NCBI GenBank assembly: GCA_000711775.1
Contig: ARYC01000320.1
Location: 1 to 64,000 of the forward strand
DNA from: Oxytricha trifallax
Lineage: Eukaryota > Ciliophora > Spirotrichea > Sporadotrichida > Oxytrichidae
DNA length: 64,000 bases
Direction: 5' to 3'
The position numbers were made by a program, and so were the translations under genes. Below, in pieces: positions 22,721 to 34,680 of this stretch. The notes under the pieces are model-generated. The model worked only from the letters and a program-made list of their open reading frames with translations, made no database searches and was not told the DNA's origin. Position 1 is the first letter of the stretch; every line of letters begins with the position of its first letter.

Positions 22721-23639
22721 ATGGGCTCAAGTAGTAAATATTATATTTTTACTACTTTGCTCATTTCTATTATATTTATAATTATTAATTCTAATTTTAT
22801 TTTTTTAATTTAAAATATTTTTTATTTATTAAATTACTTTTCTACTTAAATTAAAGTTAACTTATTCACTATTTAAATTTAAGTTAAATAATTTCTTTTA
22901 ATACATTAATTTATTTTTAATTTTAAGAATTGCTATTTTTATTAGTAAATTATTTCAATATCATTTATGTTTTTACTTATGAATAAATTAAACTTAATAA
23001 AAATTAAAAGAAGACTTCATTTCTATTATTCACAATTAATAAACATATTAAAAGATATAAATATAAATTGTAAATATATGTAATAGGCTCAAGAAGCCAA
23101 AATAAATTAGTTTATATTCATAAATTTACAATCAAATAAAAAAATGTTATAATTAATACATATTTCTAATATAAAATATTAAGAATTTAATAAGTAAGTA
23201 TTCTATTTATTTCTTTGTATTTAAAGATTTTTATGTTCACGATTTTTATACTATTTTGACTGAATAATTGGAAAGCAAAGCATCTTTTTAGATATTTGGG
23301 CTATATATAGAATTTGGAAAGAATTATTAAACAGAGTAAAAGATTTGGTTCGCAAATTAAATTAAAAATCTGAGAAGTTAAGAAATTCATTATAACACAA
23401 AACTGAGAATATAAATGTATTAAAATACTAATAAAGGTAGATGTTTTTTTAAAAATAAAAAAGTCTTAAAAATTAAGGAAACAAAATATTTTAGCAATGG
23501 AATATGAAAAAGCTAGATTACTTGATTTTTAAAAAGAAAATAAAGAGAATAATTAACTTTCTCCCGTATATGTGTATTGATCTATCCTCCCTTACTCTAA
23601 AATTCTTTTAAAAATAAGTTAAATATTTCAACTGATTGG
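22721..23639. other. AT-rich DNA, nothing recognised
   Basis: It starts with the (ATT)-rich tail of the element and shows no convincing frame. Confidence 0.3.
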
Positions 23640-24240
23640 TAGTGTATAAATGGTTAAAACTATCAAAATGGACACAACTGACGCACTTTTAGATTTCCAA
23701 AAATTAGAGATTTGTGGCTGTTCCAGTAAAATGAATTATAAGACACGATTAACCCTCTCTTCAGTTAATGACTAATAATCCACTAAAATATAAGGAATAT
23801 TCAATCAGATAAAATTTAAATGACAATTGCTTTAAAAATATTATTTTAGACTACCGTCAAGTACAAAAATTGCGATATTAATTAGTTGAGTAGTTAGGGC
23901 TTCAAATATGCATTGCTAATATTTTTTCCTTTTTATCGACTCTCTTACATAAATAACATATAGTTTGCTACTTTTTAACTCTTAAGTCGCCTCTAGAAAT
24001 CTCTAAATGAGTTTTGATTGCATGGATATTGTTAGTTGGAGATCAATGAGCAATGAGATATACTTTGGATTTTTATGAAAGTAAGACATATTTTGAGATA
24101 CAAGGGTCAGTTTTGCAAAATGGGTTCAACAAACGCTTTGTTCGATTTGAAGATTTGAGGCTGTTCCCGTGTCCTCAATTTTCAGACAAGATTAACCTTG
24201 TCTTATGTTTATGACTGCTTTTAAAACATGGAATGGGTGT
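23640..24240 (-). pseudogene. EPQIFK-family fragments, copies 2 and 3 in tandem
   Basis: Two related blocks about 450 bp apart (23658-23800 and 24110-24230) match each other in order. On the minus strand they read RVNRVLQF then LEQPQISNFWKSKSA, and KVNLV, TGA, K then EQPQIFKSNKAFVEP. The stretch 23980-24060 also matches 14510-14570. All copies are interrupted; the TGA of copy 3 faces a TTA codon in copy 2. Confidence 0.45.
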
Positions 24241-24559
24241 GTAATAAAATATAGGTGTTTAGAAATATTTTAACTGTCCCATTAAATTTAGAATCTTATT
24301 TAAAATATTAATTAATAAATTTAAATCTACATACTAAATAGGAATGAAGCGATAATTCCTTGACTTTATTCAATCCGTCTTACTTCCCTGATAAGTAAGC
24401 AAGCTAATAGAAGAATTTAACGATGAACAAACCATCCAACTAATACAAATAATTCTTGCAACATTACTAGATGTAATAGATGCTAGATAATCGTCATTAA
24501 CTACCTTAAGATGATCCAAGGAAGATCAAACTTGCCTTCACTGTCTTTGCTGGTAATGC
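24241..24559. other. Intermediate region with weak coding character
   Basis: From about 24360 a frame rich in Gln and Ile (DEQTIQLIQIILATLLDV) is seen. It may be the start of the following relic. Confidence 0.25.
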
Positions 24560-27240
24560 TAGCATCAAAATAGCAGTAAACTCCTTGACCTTAAGTACAA
24601 AGGCTTCTTAATAAGAACAGAGACCAATATCCCATGGTGAGATCAATAAAATGGATGTCTTTCGCTGAATGAAGACTAACATAATGCTTACTCAATACAA
24701 GTTCATCGAAATAACTTAAGTTTATGGTTATTCAGAAAGCAAAAGCAGCTAACTAAAGAAAAGACTAGTATGAACTGTTTTGTTGATGAAAGATGATTAC
24801 AGTCAGTCTAGACTATTCAAGCGAGTAGAAGTGATTTTTATTGGAATACAATAGCTTGAACATTAACAAATTCATAGATGAATTGTAGATATCCTTAACT
24901 AAAATATATGGATGCAATTGAAAACGATTATTTCTCTCCGAATGTTTTGAAACTAATGCGCTATCAAGAAACTATGCTTCAATCTAGAATATAAGGTCTA
25001 AAGTAAGAGTACTTCATAAGAGGTACTCACCACATGGAACGAATGAGGATTAGACTTAACCTACCAGATTTGTTAAGAATATAACCACTGGTCATAGATA
25101 TAAAAAAGAGTTGAAAACGATCTGCAATGATTTCAAATTTAAACTTAACAGTAATGGTAGCTCACTAATTCAAGGATCAATTAAATCAAACTCTATACTG
25201 AAAAAGTAGATATTGTTTGAAGCATCATTAAGCTACATATTGCTAATTTTAATATGAAGCTAAATCTATGTAAAAGATTATCCGAGTAAACAGCTCCTAA
25301 TAGCAATCATTAGTTGACGAAAAGATATGCCTGGGAATTAAAAATAATCTGAGTTACAAATCATTGATCAAGAATTTGACAAAAAGATATCACACAGTAA
25401 TAAGATTCATGATAAGAAAAAAATGATATAATAAAATAACTTAAACATATAAAATCTGTCAAAAATAAAGTCTAAAGATATAATATTTGAAGAAGTCAAG
25501 AGCAGTAGAACAAGAATCTACGCAAAGAAAAGATATGAAATATATGAGACTTTCACGAGTCTCTCAGCAGTTTAAAGACTGAATTAATTATTAATATCAT
25601 TTTTAAAGTATAACTGAATTAGGGAGATATGAAAGATAAATTAAGAATTAAAATGTAAAATTAATGTGGCTGCCAAGTCTTAGACATCTCCTTAAATCTA
25701 AATTGTATCCGAGTAAATGTACATTTAACTATTAGGGAAAAATATTAATCTAATGTTTGTTAGATAAATTGGATAAATTCATAATTTAAATAAATGGAGA
25801 GCTTCTCCTAAATAAGTTACAGAATCTCATTGAAAAATCAAAGATAAAACTAATTACTGAGAATGACAAATAAAGATCACAAACTGAATTTGTGCACCAA
25901 ATAAGAGTAATCGGAGGTAACTAGTCATGAAAGGCATTAGAGAATGAATTGATAAAGGAAAGAAAAAAGATTATTGTTGGTATTTGGAAATATTTCTATG
26001 AGAAGAGCCAATAGAACTACTTGGTTGCTCACATTGATGGAAATTCGGATGAACTTATTCGAACTACTTTACAACATCAGAATAAAGTGATACTTACTTA
26101 CAACAGTAAGCTATAGTGGATGCTTATTTTACAACAGTAGGCAATAATTATATTCGGAGTTCGTTTATGTGGCATCAAAGCCGAGAATACGGCTGCTCCA
26201 TATGAACAAAAGCTGATTGAGATATTCTAAAATCTTAAATTTATATTTATCTATGGACTTAAAAAACTTTATTCTACTTTTATGCTTAGCTTCAGTCAAT
26301 GGCTCTCTCTAATAATTATATAAAAAATCCGAAGGGAGTAAATCAATAAAGTTCATCTCTGGATACATAGGAGAAGATGCAAGAGCGTAGAGTTTTACCA
26401 AAATCATTTTAGAGACGTCAAGTCATTAATACTAATAGCGCAGTTTGTTAAAGAAAACGAAATAGCATGTTAGACTCATAAATGATTCCAAGCTCCTTTT
26501 AATATATGAAATCTCACCTGTCACATCACTTTAAGCACTTCTGGCAAAATCAGAATATCTATAGATGATAGTATAGGACTGAACCGTTAAGGATACACTA
26601 AAAAAGAAAGCTTAAATCCAGGTGAATGTGACATTTTTCTAATTAATCTCAAGATGAACAGCTTTTGAATAGTCGGTCCTACAAAAACTGGTAAATCCAC
26701 GTTTACTGAAGTGCCTAAGAGGGTTTTCATCTGCTATTTATTGGAGGGGTGAGAGTTGCATTTTCATGTAAAAGGAGCAGATCAAGACATTGCGCCTCTT
26801 ATAAACTTGATGGATTTAAAAAAACCACCCTCATTTTTTTGGAGTATGACGAATATAGGATAGGTGGAGTATTTATCAGAAGGCAAGGGCTTCGCGATAG
26901 ATTGTGAATATGAAACTACTCATCTAGCATTAAAATACTTCAATAGTCATCACCACATATTGCCTCGTATTTGAAGGATCGCACCAGCAGATTTTTAAGT
27001 CTTCATAAAGAGATATAAACTTGTGCAACTTAGCAATAAATTCAATATTATCTGAATAGAAGTTCCCATTTACTGCAATCAAGTCAAAGATTATATACAA
27101 GAGATTTATGCTAGAAAGGGAGGATGATGAGAGGGTAAAATTTAGAGGCCATAAATATGGATGTATGTATTTGAAGAAATTAACTTCAGGATTCAAGTTT
27201 CACAGTGAAATTTAACAAGAACTGATTGCATTTATAACCA
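24560..27240 (+). pseudogene. Decayed large gene, possibly an ABC transporter
   Basis: Several ciliate-code frames follow each other on the plus strand. 24550-24660 has KLAFTVFAGNASIKIAVNS; 24922-25257 is an open 111-codon frame with GTNEDQTQPTRFVKNITTGH; 25931-26485 is an open 184-codon frame (ENELIKERKKIIVGIWKYF, LKKLYSTFMLSFSQW); near 26655 IVGPTKTGKSTFTE looks like a Walker A loop (GxxxxGKST) directly after a TGA; later frames include YLSEGKGFAI. An ABC exporter would fit Walker A followed by an LSEG-like word, and the Lys-rich linker before a hydrophobic domain, but the order is loose and no Walker B or DEAT motif was found. Many shifts and TGAs. A minus-strand frame at 26930-27196 is a shadow. 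Confidence 0.3.
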
Positions 27241-28305
27241 AAAAAATAGATTATTTTTTCATAATAATTAAATCCTAATCAAATGCTTATTTAAACTGTT
27301 TACTGTTTGGTAATAATTATTTAATCAGATTTATGCTTTTAGTTTATCTATAATGCTTAATTCGAATTAAACATTAAACAGTTTAAACATATAGTTTGAA
27401 TTACTTTTACTCGATTCCAAATTATATTTAAAGAGATGTCTAATGCATGGCAGATACATTAAAAATTTATTTAGAGTTCTTAATTTATTTTTCATATTTC
27501 CCCAATTCAATTATACTCTAGCAATAATATATTTTATAATAACTAACATTGAATGTCTGTGTTAAGAGTGTGGAGCCTTTGCTCACTTACAATATATGTT
27601 TAAACTTAACTTAAACTAAATAGTTTTTAATGATTTAATGTATATTAATTATGTAAAAGATATTTAATGATGATAACCCAATGTCTTAAAATAATTTCAA
27701 CCTTTTTCTTTAAAGATCATAAATTTAAGTAAGCAATAATGACCATTATAAAAAAAAGACTTAAGTGTTATTAAATATAAATAGTTAAAATAAATCAAAA
27801 TATTAATATGCTGGTGCCACAAAAATTTTTAACTTTTAGCTAGATCTTAAATAGCCTATATCTTTTGATATAGTGATCCATTTTCAAAGTAGCATGTTGA
27901 CTTCTTATATTCTCGTGTTTAAACTAAAGGAATCATTGTGTATGAAGGCTTTCTTATATGATATGAAAATTCAGTAAAATCAGCAATTCTTCTTTAAATG
28001 TTTAGCAACAACAATATTTATTTTTTATAACATCGTTCTTTTATGTCTTTATTTTAATGATTTTAAAAAAACCAATTTAAATAACTTGAAAATTGTAGAA
28101 GGATATTTCTATATACCAAAAAAACTATACGAATCATTATGCCAATAAAAGTTTAAGATAAAAATATGTGAATATTTTCATGTTAAATGAATGTATTTTA
28201 TATTGCCACACTTCCAATTTTGATTTTAGTAGTTAATGAGTAATCTCAAATTTAATTTAACATATCACTGTTTAATAACTAAAATCAAACCATCAATCTT
28301 AGCCG
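27241..28305. other. AT-rich DNA, nothing recognised
   Basis: Apart from a weak inverted pair (AAACTGTTTA near 27295 and TAAACAGTTT near 27376) no structure was seen. Confidence 0.3.
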
Positions 28306-28915
28306 TGACGTAGACGTATCTGAGTGAGTCAACGTGTCAAATCCCTTGACGTATTTCGTCGTGAAGACCAAAGACTCTGAAAAACTACCCCGCTTCCCAT
28401 TCCACATCACTACAAACCGAGATGCATCCGAAGTAAGAGCCCCAGTTGTTAGTGCATTTCTGCACTAACGGTTGGGAGTACTTCCCGCAGAGATCGCAGA
28501 GCTCTGCTTCTTGTAAACAATTAAAAAGAGGGTAGTGAAAACTCTTACCAAGTCCCACCTCTGCTGAGAATGTAGTCTCTTTCCTTTCGCTGTGGTAGCC
28601 TCATAACCAAACTTGGTGTTTGAGAAAATACCTTATCGTTGACTTCCCTGGCTTTAATCTTCTCACTGTTGAGGCTGAGCACCACCTTCATCCTATTCCC
28701 TACTACCTTGGAAACTAAACTCACGCCAGGTAGCTCATCATTTGCAGGGAAATCCTTAACGTGCAGTCAACTCGAGGAGTCTAGGAACTGACAGATTGAA
28801 CCCCGCCGACTGGCCCCTAATGCGGTGAACCCAGTAACTCCCGCTTACCCTCAACAGGCCTTAGTGTAGTAGAAAGTTCTATTTGAAAGTCCTGAGTGAG
28901 ATTGGTACCTCACCC
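28306..28915 (-). pseudogene. GC-rich unrecognised gene piece with intron
   Basis: A sharp GC-rich island. Minus-strand frames include ANDELPGVSLVSKVVGNRMK, KIKAREVNDKVFS, TKFGYEATTAKGK, TTFSAEVGL, then, after a likely 39-nt intron (28513-28551, GTAAGAG...TACAAG), AELCDLCGKYSQPLVQKC and WGSYFGCISVCSDVEWE. The two CxxC pairs could bind zinc or form disulfides. At least three single-base shifts separate the pieces, so this copy is not functional as it stands. Where the island ends near 28306 the reading frame is uncertain. A perfect 9-bp hairpin sits at 28458-28479. It could be a gene fossil or a segment of a somatic gene. Confidence 0.5.
28458..28479. repeat. Perfect hairpin inside coding sequence
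   Basis: GTTAGTGCA, a 4-nt loop TTTC, then TGCACTAAC. It lies within the CxxC coding block. Confidence 0.5.
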
Positions 28916-30054
28916 AGCAATTAACTTTCTAATTTAATAATAATTTTGATTTTCTGAAATTTTCAAATTTCAAAATTTGCTATGAATATAATTTTACCAA
29001 ATTTCTTAATCTCTTTTCCTCGTTATCTCAGAATGCGATAACATTAGGATGATTTCAAATTTACTTTCAACTTATAATATTTTTATTATTCTTTTTTATT
29101 CTTCATATATATTTTTTGTAAAAAACTCGGATCCCAAAATGATTTGCAATTTATCTTTTATGGTTTTCTAGATCTAGTTTTTAAAATTTTATGTTAATAA
29201 TGAGTTCATTAATTTAGTCATCTCTAATGCCATCTCTCGCTTTTTATTTCTGTTAAGGTAATTCTGATTCGTAAAACATTATTAATAGATAAAATACTAA
29301 ATATAATAAATTAAAATTTATTAAAAAAAGGAAATAAAAATAAATTTTGATAATATTTATATTAATAAACCAATACATTATACTTAGAGTGTAATTAGTA
29401 AAATATAACTTTAAATTGTAAAAGATTCTACTGATCGAAATATGCGCCAAAAGTAAGAATTTTTTACATTTTTTGACTTTTGCCCTGATTTTTTAGAATT
29501 CTTAAAATGTATATATAGAATTCATAAAACGTATAAGTTATTTCATTTGCAATATAGTCTTTACATTTATATGTTTTGAATATTTATTTTAATGATTCAA
29601 AAAATTCAATAATATCTTGTAAATTCTTGCTCAACTCAATTTAAATGATACGAATAAAAATAATAACTCTTAAATGAGGCACCAATTCAATGTTTTAAAA
29701 TAATTTATTTTGTCTGCTTATATGTTAATTGCACTCATATTTTTTATTTTTGAATAAATATATTTTTATTTTGACTTCAAATAATAAAGCAACTATTTAT
29801 TATATATAATCTTATCATAATATTTTTAATCTAAATTGTATAATAGCATCTTTCTTTCTATGTATAATTTACACCTATTTGTGATATTTAATCCTTTATT
29901 TTTAATTTCATATAAATTGTTTTAAACAAAAGAACTAAATTCAATGGAATTTTGTGCATTTAAATTAATTAACATTGATAAAAATACTTTAATAAGTAGA
30001 TTGACTCTTCAACAATTTTACAAATCTTATCATACTATTTTCTCTCATCTCTAG
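28916..30054. other. AT-rich DNA, nothing recognised
   Basis: The composition drops abruptly from the GC-rich island at about 28920. The minus-strand frame 29253-29450 is almost all Ile, Leu, Phe and Tyr and is taken as chance. Confidence 0.35.
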
Positions 30055-30888
30055 TCATAATTGGCCTGCCGGCTACATGGAGCTTTTGTTAATTCTAGAG
30101 TTGTATCTCCAATCAGTGCCATTTCCAAGCTCATTAGTTGTCTCGCTGAACCAGCAATTGGTGAAGTGCTTAATCATGATTCTGGGAGCCCTGGGATTCT
30201 TAATGAAGACTGTCTTTAAGTACGCCTTGTCTATGCTAGCTTCCTGGAGCCTCTCCATGGCGTTGATCATGTCCTCTTGGATCTTATTGGGCTGGCCGTT
30301 GTAATCAATACGGTTAGTGTTGACGGGATGCTGCTTTACTTCTTAGTCCAGGAGATTTATATTGAAGGGTGAAGCCATAGTCACTACCTAATGCCAAGCA
30401 CACAAATGATCGTCCAGATGCGCTTCGAGCTCATCGGGAGACTTTCATATGTGAGCATTTTCTTCATTTATTTTATAGTCTCTTGGTAACCGCAAACATT
30501 CATGAACCAAGTATTGGTTGCCTTCATTAGCTCTGCTCTCTCTGACTGGAGTCCATTACTAAATTTGAATTTGTAATATTAATTATTAATAATTTGATAA
30601 ATTATTAGGATAGATGCGATTTAAGATTTGGTGACTTATCTTTAATTGACCTATTTATAATTTTAGTATCAAAAGCTTACCTAAATTGTAAAATTGGTTT
30701 TCAAAAGAAATCGATATAAAATGCAGCTTTGCTTTGGGCACTTGCAGTATACTCATTCGATAGCTCTTAAAAAACTCATCAGATTTAACGAATATCGCAG
30801 AGAAGTATTCAACAGACGAAGATAAACTCAAAATACTAAATGTCATAATTTTGCTAACTATATAAAAATGCATGATTGGTAATTTCAT
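30055..30888 (-). CDS. Unrecognised gene, long ciliate-code frame with one TGA
   Basis: One frame runs from ATG 30888 to TGA 30057-30055 (278 codons) with a single internal TGA at 30447-30445. The last 107 codons, from ATG 30378, lie in GC-rich DNA and are clean: HPVNTNRIDYNGQPNKIQED, INAMERLQEASIDKAYLKTV and KHFTNCWFSETTNELGNGTD, with TGG for Trp. Before the TGA the same frame reads HECLRLPRDYKINEENAHI and after it KSPDELEAHLDDHLCAWH. A rival frame over 30450-30545 (ELMKATNTWFMNVCGYQETI) reads equally well, so a shift instead of the TGA is possible. The part above 30560 is AT-rich and may be a separate exon or chance. No family recognised. Confidence 0.5.
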
Positions 30889-31151
30889 TGGAGAAGTGAT
30901 AAAATACAGAATAGGATTTATAGAATCAGATATCCTGCAAGCTTAGATGCGACCAATAAGCACACGAACATGCATCGAGCCACTTCATGTTCAAATTAGA
31001 TAATTGCTTGGCCAGAGCCTATGCTAGCGCCACTGTTACATCCTATAACTATTAGGCATGAATATTTACTTTGTTGAAAACGTTAAAAGCTTGGGATTGA
31101 GATATCTGCACTTTTGATGAACATGGAGCATTTTCCACGTGTGCTATATAG

Positions 31152-31571
31152 TATTGAAGGAATACATTTGATTTGGGAAAATAATTTATAATTAAATAAT
31201 AAAAATATTATAATAGCGCCAGTTAACTTTCTAGAAACCTTGACAATATGGTACTTGTTCTATAGAGAATTCAAAATTAGCTGGACTTTACTATTGGCTG
31301 TACCTCTCTATCGCATCCCTGAAGCGAGATAACTTGACTTTAATTTTGGGTGATTTGTTTAATTGATTTTAATGCTAAAATTAAAGTCAAGTTATCTCGC
31401 TTTAGGGATGCGATAGAGGGGTACCGCCAATAGTAAAGTCCAGCTAATTTTGAATTCTCTATAGAACAAGTACCATATTGTCAAGGTTTCTAGAAAGTTA
31501 ACTGGCACTATTATAATATTTTTATTATTTAATTATAAATTATTTCCCCAAATCAAATGTATTCCTACAAA
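31152..31571. mobile_element. Foldback MITE, subfamily A, copy 2
   Basis: About 420 bp, palindromic about a centre near 31360. The tips read TTGAAGGAATACATTTGATT and complement; the inner arms share AGTTAACTTTCTAGAAACC and CGATAGAGGGGTACC with copy 1. Flanks do not give a clear duplication here (TAGTA against AACTG). Confidence 0.85.
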
Positions 31572-31600
31572 ACTGATAGGGTCTAAGAAACAAGATAGAG

Positions 31601-31891
31601 ATGTTCATGCTACTTAACATGTCGATACTAAAATTACTCCTATGGTAGGACGCGTTCTTCATCAACAATAGGGTGTGTGACTAGTTGGGTGACTTCTAAA
31701 AGAGCTTTCAAAGAGTACTAGGCCTCCTAGCCCTCTGCTATTACATCTCACCGATTTCTTTTGTATTGCAATAAATTTTCCTGTCAGATCCCTTAGGAAA
31801 TAAAAGCTATTTTTACTTGCTTATAACTTCTCTACTAGTACTGGCAAAGCCTGGCATCCTGGGTCAAAGGATTCGACAGTAGAATTGCTGA
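31601..31891 (+). CDS. Small membrane protein, 96 aa, ciliate code
   Basis: ATG 31601 (or the in-frame ATG 31619) to TGA 31889-31891. It contains QDAFFINNRVCDQLGDFQKS and two hydrophobic segments (RVLGLLALCYYISPISFVL and YFYLLITSLLVLAKPGI) separated by SDPLGNKS, suggesting two membrane spans. It begins 30 bp after the foldback element, so that insertion may have removed its upstream part. The following DNA to about 32490 keeps coding character in other frames, so this may be the first part of a longer broken gene. Confidence 0.45.
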
Positions 31892-32490
31892 ATTGAAATT
31901 ATTAGCAAAGAATTCCTAAGCTGATCTTGCTGCTTTCCAAGTTGTACCCATTGATGTAGCCGCTAAAAGTTACAACCATTGCAGAGGCACCGCGTTGCTA
32001 ATCTCATCTTCACTTTCTACGATTTGAATGTTTGTTAGCAGAGAAAGTTATCTCGATGACTTCTAAAACTCAAGCAGCATTTATAAACAAAGACTAGCTT
32101 GGTTAGTAAGAGAAGAAACCGCAAATAGGTTACATTTATCCCGTAGTTACTGATGTCACATCCAAATAAACTACTAAAGTTATCAATACTTTCATTACTG
32201 ATGCTTTAGAATATACCTCAATCGCCAACAGAAGCAGCCCAGTTATTACCACCGAAATAATTTTCAGTGTTTTGACCACCGTTAAATGATTCATTCAAGA
32301 AGGCTGAGACTGTTAATACTAATTACCTTGAATCCAAAATACTTGGATATCGTTATTTTGTGCTTGACTAGATTCATCACTGATGCCACTCCCAATCGAT
32401 TTCTTGCTAAGGTCAGAAAATAAATCACCCAATGACAAAAACTCATTAAAAAAATCTTCTCATCCTTTACTAGAGTCAACTTAGTGAGTC
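31890..32490 (+). pseudogene. Broken continuation of the 31.6-kb gene, or a second gene
   Basis: Frames in succession read QADLAAFQVVPIDVAAKSYN (to TGA 32025), SRESYLDDFQNSSSIYKQRL (32028-32153), and, overlapping, IGYIYPVVTDVTSKQTTKVI with ITDALEYTSIANRSSPVITT near 32120-32280. The Ser/Thr-rich composition suggests a surface or secreted protein. At least two shifts. No family recognised. Confidence 0.35.
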
Positions 32491-32749
32491 ATCTATATTT
32501 AATCTTATTTTTAGTATAAATGCATCTTCTCTTGAAGTCTCGCTGAATTTTTTCCAAAGTCTGATAGTACTTTATAGGAAACCCTTTCTCTATCCTTAAT
32601 CTAGTCACTAATAATAAAAATAATAATGTGATCTCATTGAGGTCTATGGGACCCCTTATCAATAAGAATTAATATTATGTAAGGGACTAGCCCTTTTTCA
32701 ATTGAGGAGATTCTCTCCTCATATACTGAGTCTTCATCTTCTTCTTTTT

Positions 32750-32815
32750 CCTTTGTTGTTTCTTTGTTTTCTTCTTTGTTGTTTCTTTGTTTTCTTCTTT
32801 GTTGTTTGCCTATTC
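32750..32815. repeat. 24-bp tandem repeat, about 2.5 units
   Basis: The unit TTTGTTTTCTTCTTTGTTGT plus TTCT recurs. On the minus strand it encodes a Lys/Gln/Thr-rich tail of the element ORF. Confidence 0.6.
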
Positions 32816-33147
32816 TTCATTGGTTCATTATTTGAACTTTGTCTCCTAGGTCCTTGAATTTGAAATAGTTGCTGAAATTTTAAACTTAAATTGAAAATCT
32901 AAGTTATTTTTGGGCGATCGTTTTCTTGAGCCAAGTGGTGATAAGTTGGACAAAATCACTCTTGAAGAAGTAGGCATGTTTTTGAAGACATTTCACATGA
33001 ATTCTGATCTTGTTGAGATGGTCATGGTAGTCTGAGCTGATGGAAATGCAGGATAACTCATTGGCAGTGACATTCCTAAGAATGTCGATATTAAAAAGTT
33101 TTATGAAAGCTGTGAGTTCTCTTGGAGGGATTATTGCTGAGTTGCAA

Positions 33148-33149
33148 GT

Positions 33150-33180
<31 letters not shown>

Positions 33181-33182
33181 CA
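33148..33182. repeat. (ATT)n microsatellite
   Basis: About eleven uninterrupted ATT units. On the minus strand it reads as consecutive AAT codons in the element ORF. Confidence 0.8.
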
Positions 33183-33340
33183 TCCGTTTTAACAATATCA
33201 GTTAGATTTCCTATTGCTAGGTTGACAAAGATTGTAGATATAGCGTCTGAGAATTTCTTGACTACTTTATAGAGTTTGGATTCAATTGTGTTGATCCATA
33301 TTGAGACTCATGATTCTCTATAGTCAAACCTACTTTAAAA

Positions 33341-34332
33341 TTCTGCTTTTGATATTGTCTACATTGTTAGTAGATTGGATTCTAATTAATATTAATTAAT
33401 TTATTAATTATTAAAGTTTAAGTTTGGATCCATATTTAGTACTAAATTTTAATTTGTGATTTCTCTTATTAATTTTCTATTTAGTACTAATTTTAATCGA
33501 TGACTTCTTTGACTTCATCTACTTTTGGAATGTCAAATGCCACGTCTATTATGGTTATTTCATTATAGTAGGTGAATTAGCAAGAGTCTTCTGAATAAGA
33601 TCTGCAGTATTCAGTTCGTCGAGATTTGTTTTTCTTCGACTTAGCTCCAGTCTTCCTCATTGTCTGATTATATTAATTTCTTTGTAATGAGGTTGGCGTT
33701 TCTATTTGGTATTATGGACTACTCCTAATAAAATTATAATTTTAGGTCTCGTAGGAATTCTACGGATGAAACTCTAAAGAGTAGGTCACATGGAGGGGAC
33801 GCTGGTTTTTCATCTCAGACTATTGATTAGTAATTAAGATTGAATTATTGGAGTTTTGTTGTAGTCTGTTGGGTTTTTCTAAATTTATTATTAATTGAAG
33901 CAAGTCTTACATCTTGAAAAGTTGTTGAGTCCAAAGATGGACTTCATCGCAGTCATTTTCCCCTTCGAATTGGATCCTAGTTAATTGGAGTTGGAATTTT
34001 TTTAATAGCGAGAAACCTTTTCTTATGATTTTCCTGGCTATAAAAGTAGTAATTTCTAGGTTGTGCAGGCCCTATTGGTCATTGTTTAATTTTATGATAT
34101 TGTCCGTGCATTAAGATAGGTGAGAGAAGTCGTTATTCTCAATATCACCTTATATAATGTGCCTTTGAAATTTGCTCAGTATACCAATTCTGTGTTTGTA
34201 ATTTAATGATTAAATATTATATAATCAAGTCATTAATTTGTAAGTGAGACAACTCTTTCTTAATCGTCTTTTCTATCATCCTGTCGTACTCCACCTCCCT
34301 CAATTGGGAAAATCCTATTGTATTCCCCTCCC
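33341..34332. other. Mixed-composition region, no gene assigned
   Basis: Moderately GC-richer than average with many short frames on both strands. It may contain more of copy 2 of the element upstream of its recognised part. Nothing could be assigned. Confidence 0.25.
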
Positions 34333-34680
34333 TCACTTGAGGAAATCCTTCTCTTAGGTGAGGCTTCTGACAGAGGAGCTTAGCGATATTCTTTTCTCCA
34401 CAACATATTTATACTAGGTATCAATTTCGTTCCCGATAGTGGCCAAGACCACCATACCGATCTTAACGTATGATCTCCCTTTAAAGACCATGTTATCCAG
34501 GAGGCATTGGATCCTGAACTCAAAGATGGCGATCAATAGCAATAACTAGGGCCCTAAGACTGCTTGGTTACGGAGAAGCAGCCTCAGGAGTTTAGCAATT
34601 CAGTCTATAACAAGGGAAGTTTGTGATACTTCGGGAGACTCGGTTTTCTCTGCTCAGCATATTCACAAAGAGTTAAAGGC
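34333..34680 (-). pseudogene. GC-rich unrecognised gene piece
   Basis: The minus-strand frame from just after TGA 34602-34600 to TGA 34335-34333 gives 88 codons with IFEFRIQCLLDNMVFKGRSY and KIGMVVLATIGNEIDTQYKY. Upstream of the TGA the same frame continues with KTESPEVSQTSLVID, so the TGA may replace a sense codon. The plus strand is also partly open (HVIQEALDPELKDGDQQQQ), so strand choice is not certain. No family recognised. Confidence 0.35.

Larger units (their letters stand above)
32600..33340 (-). mobile_element. Non-LTR-like element, copy 2 (3' part)
   Basis: The shared 3' tail lies at 32600-32690 in reverse orientation. Upstream on the minus strand are a Lys/Gln-rich C-terminus (32700-32820, built on a 24-bp tandem repeat), the block LNKIRIHVKCLQKH ... 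LITTWLKKTI matching copy 1, and, near 33150-33182, an (ATT)n microsatellite that encodes a run of Asn. The frame changes at least once. The 5' limit is uncertain. Confidence 0.45.

Noticed and set aside
29253-29450. Minus-strand 65-codon frame rich in Ile, Leu, Phe and Tyr
   Set aside because: Composition is what AT-rich non-coding DNA gives by chance; no other support.
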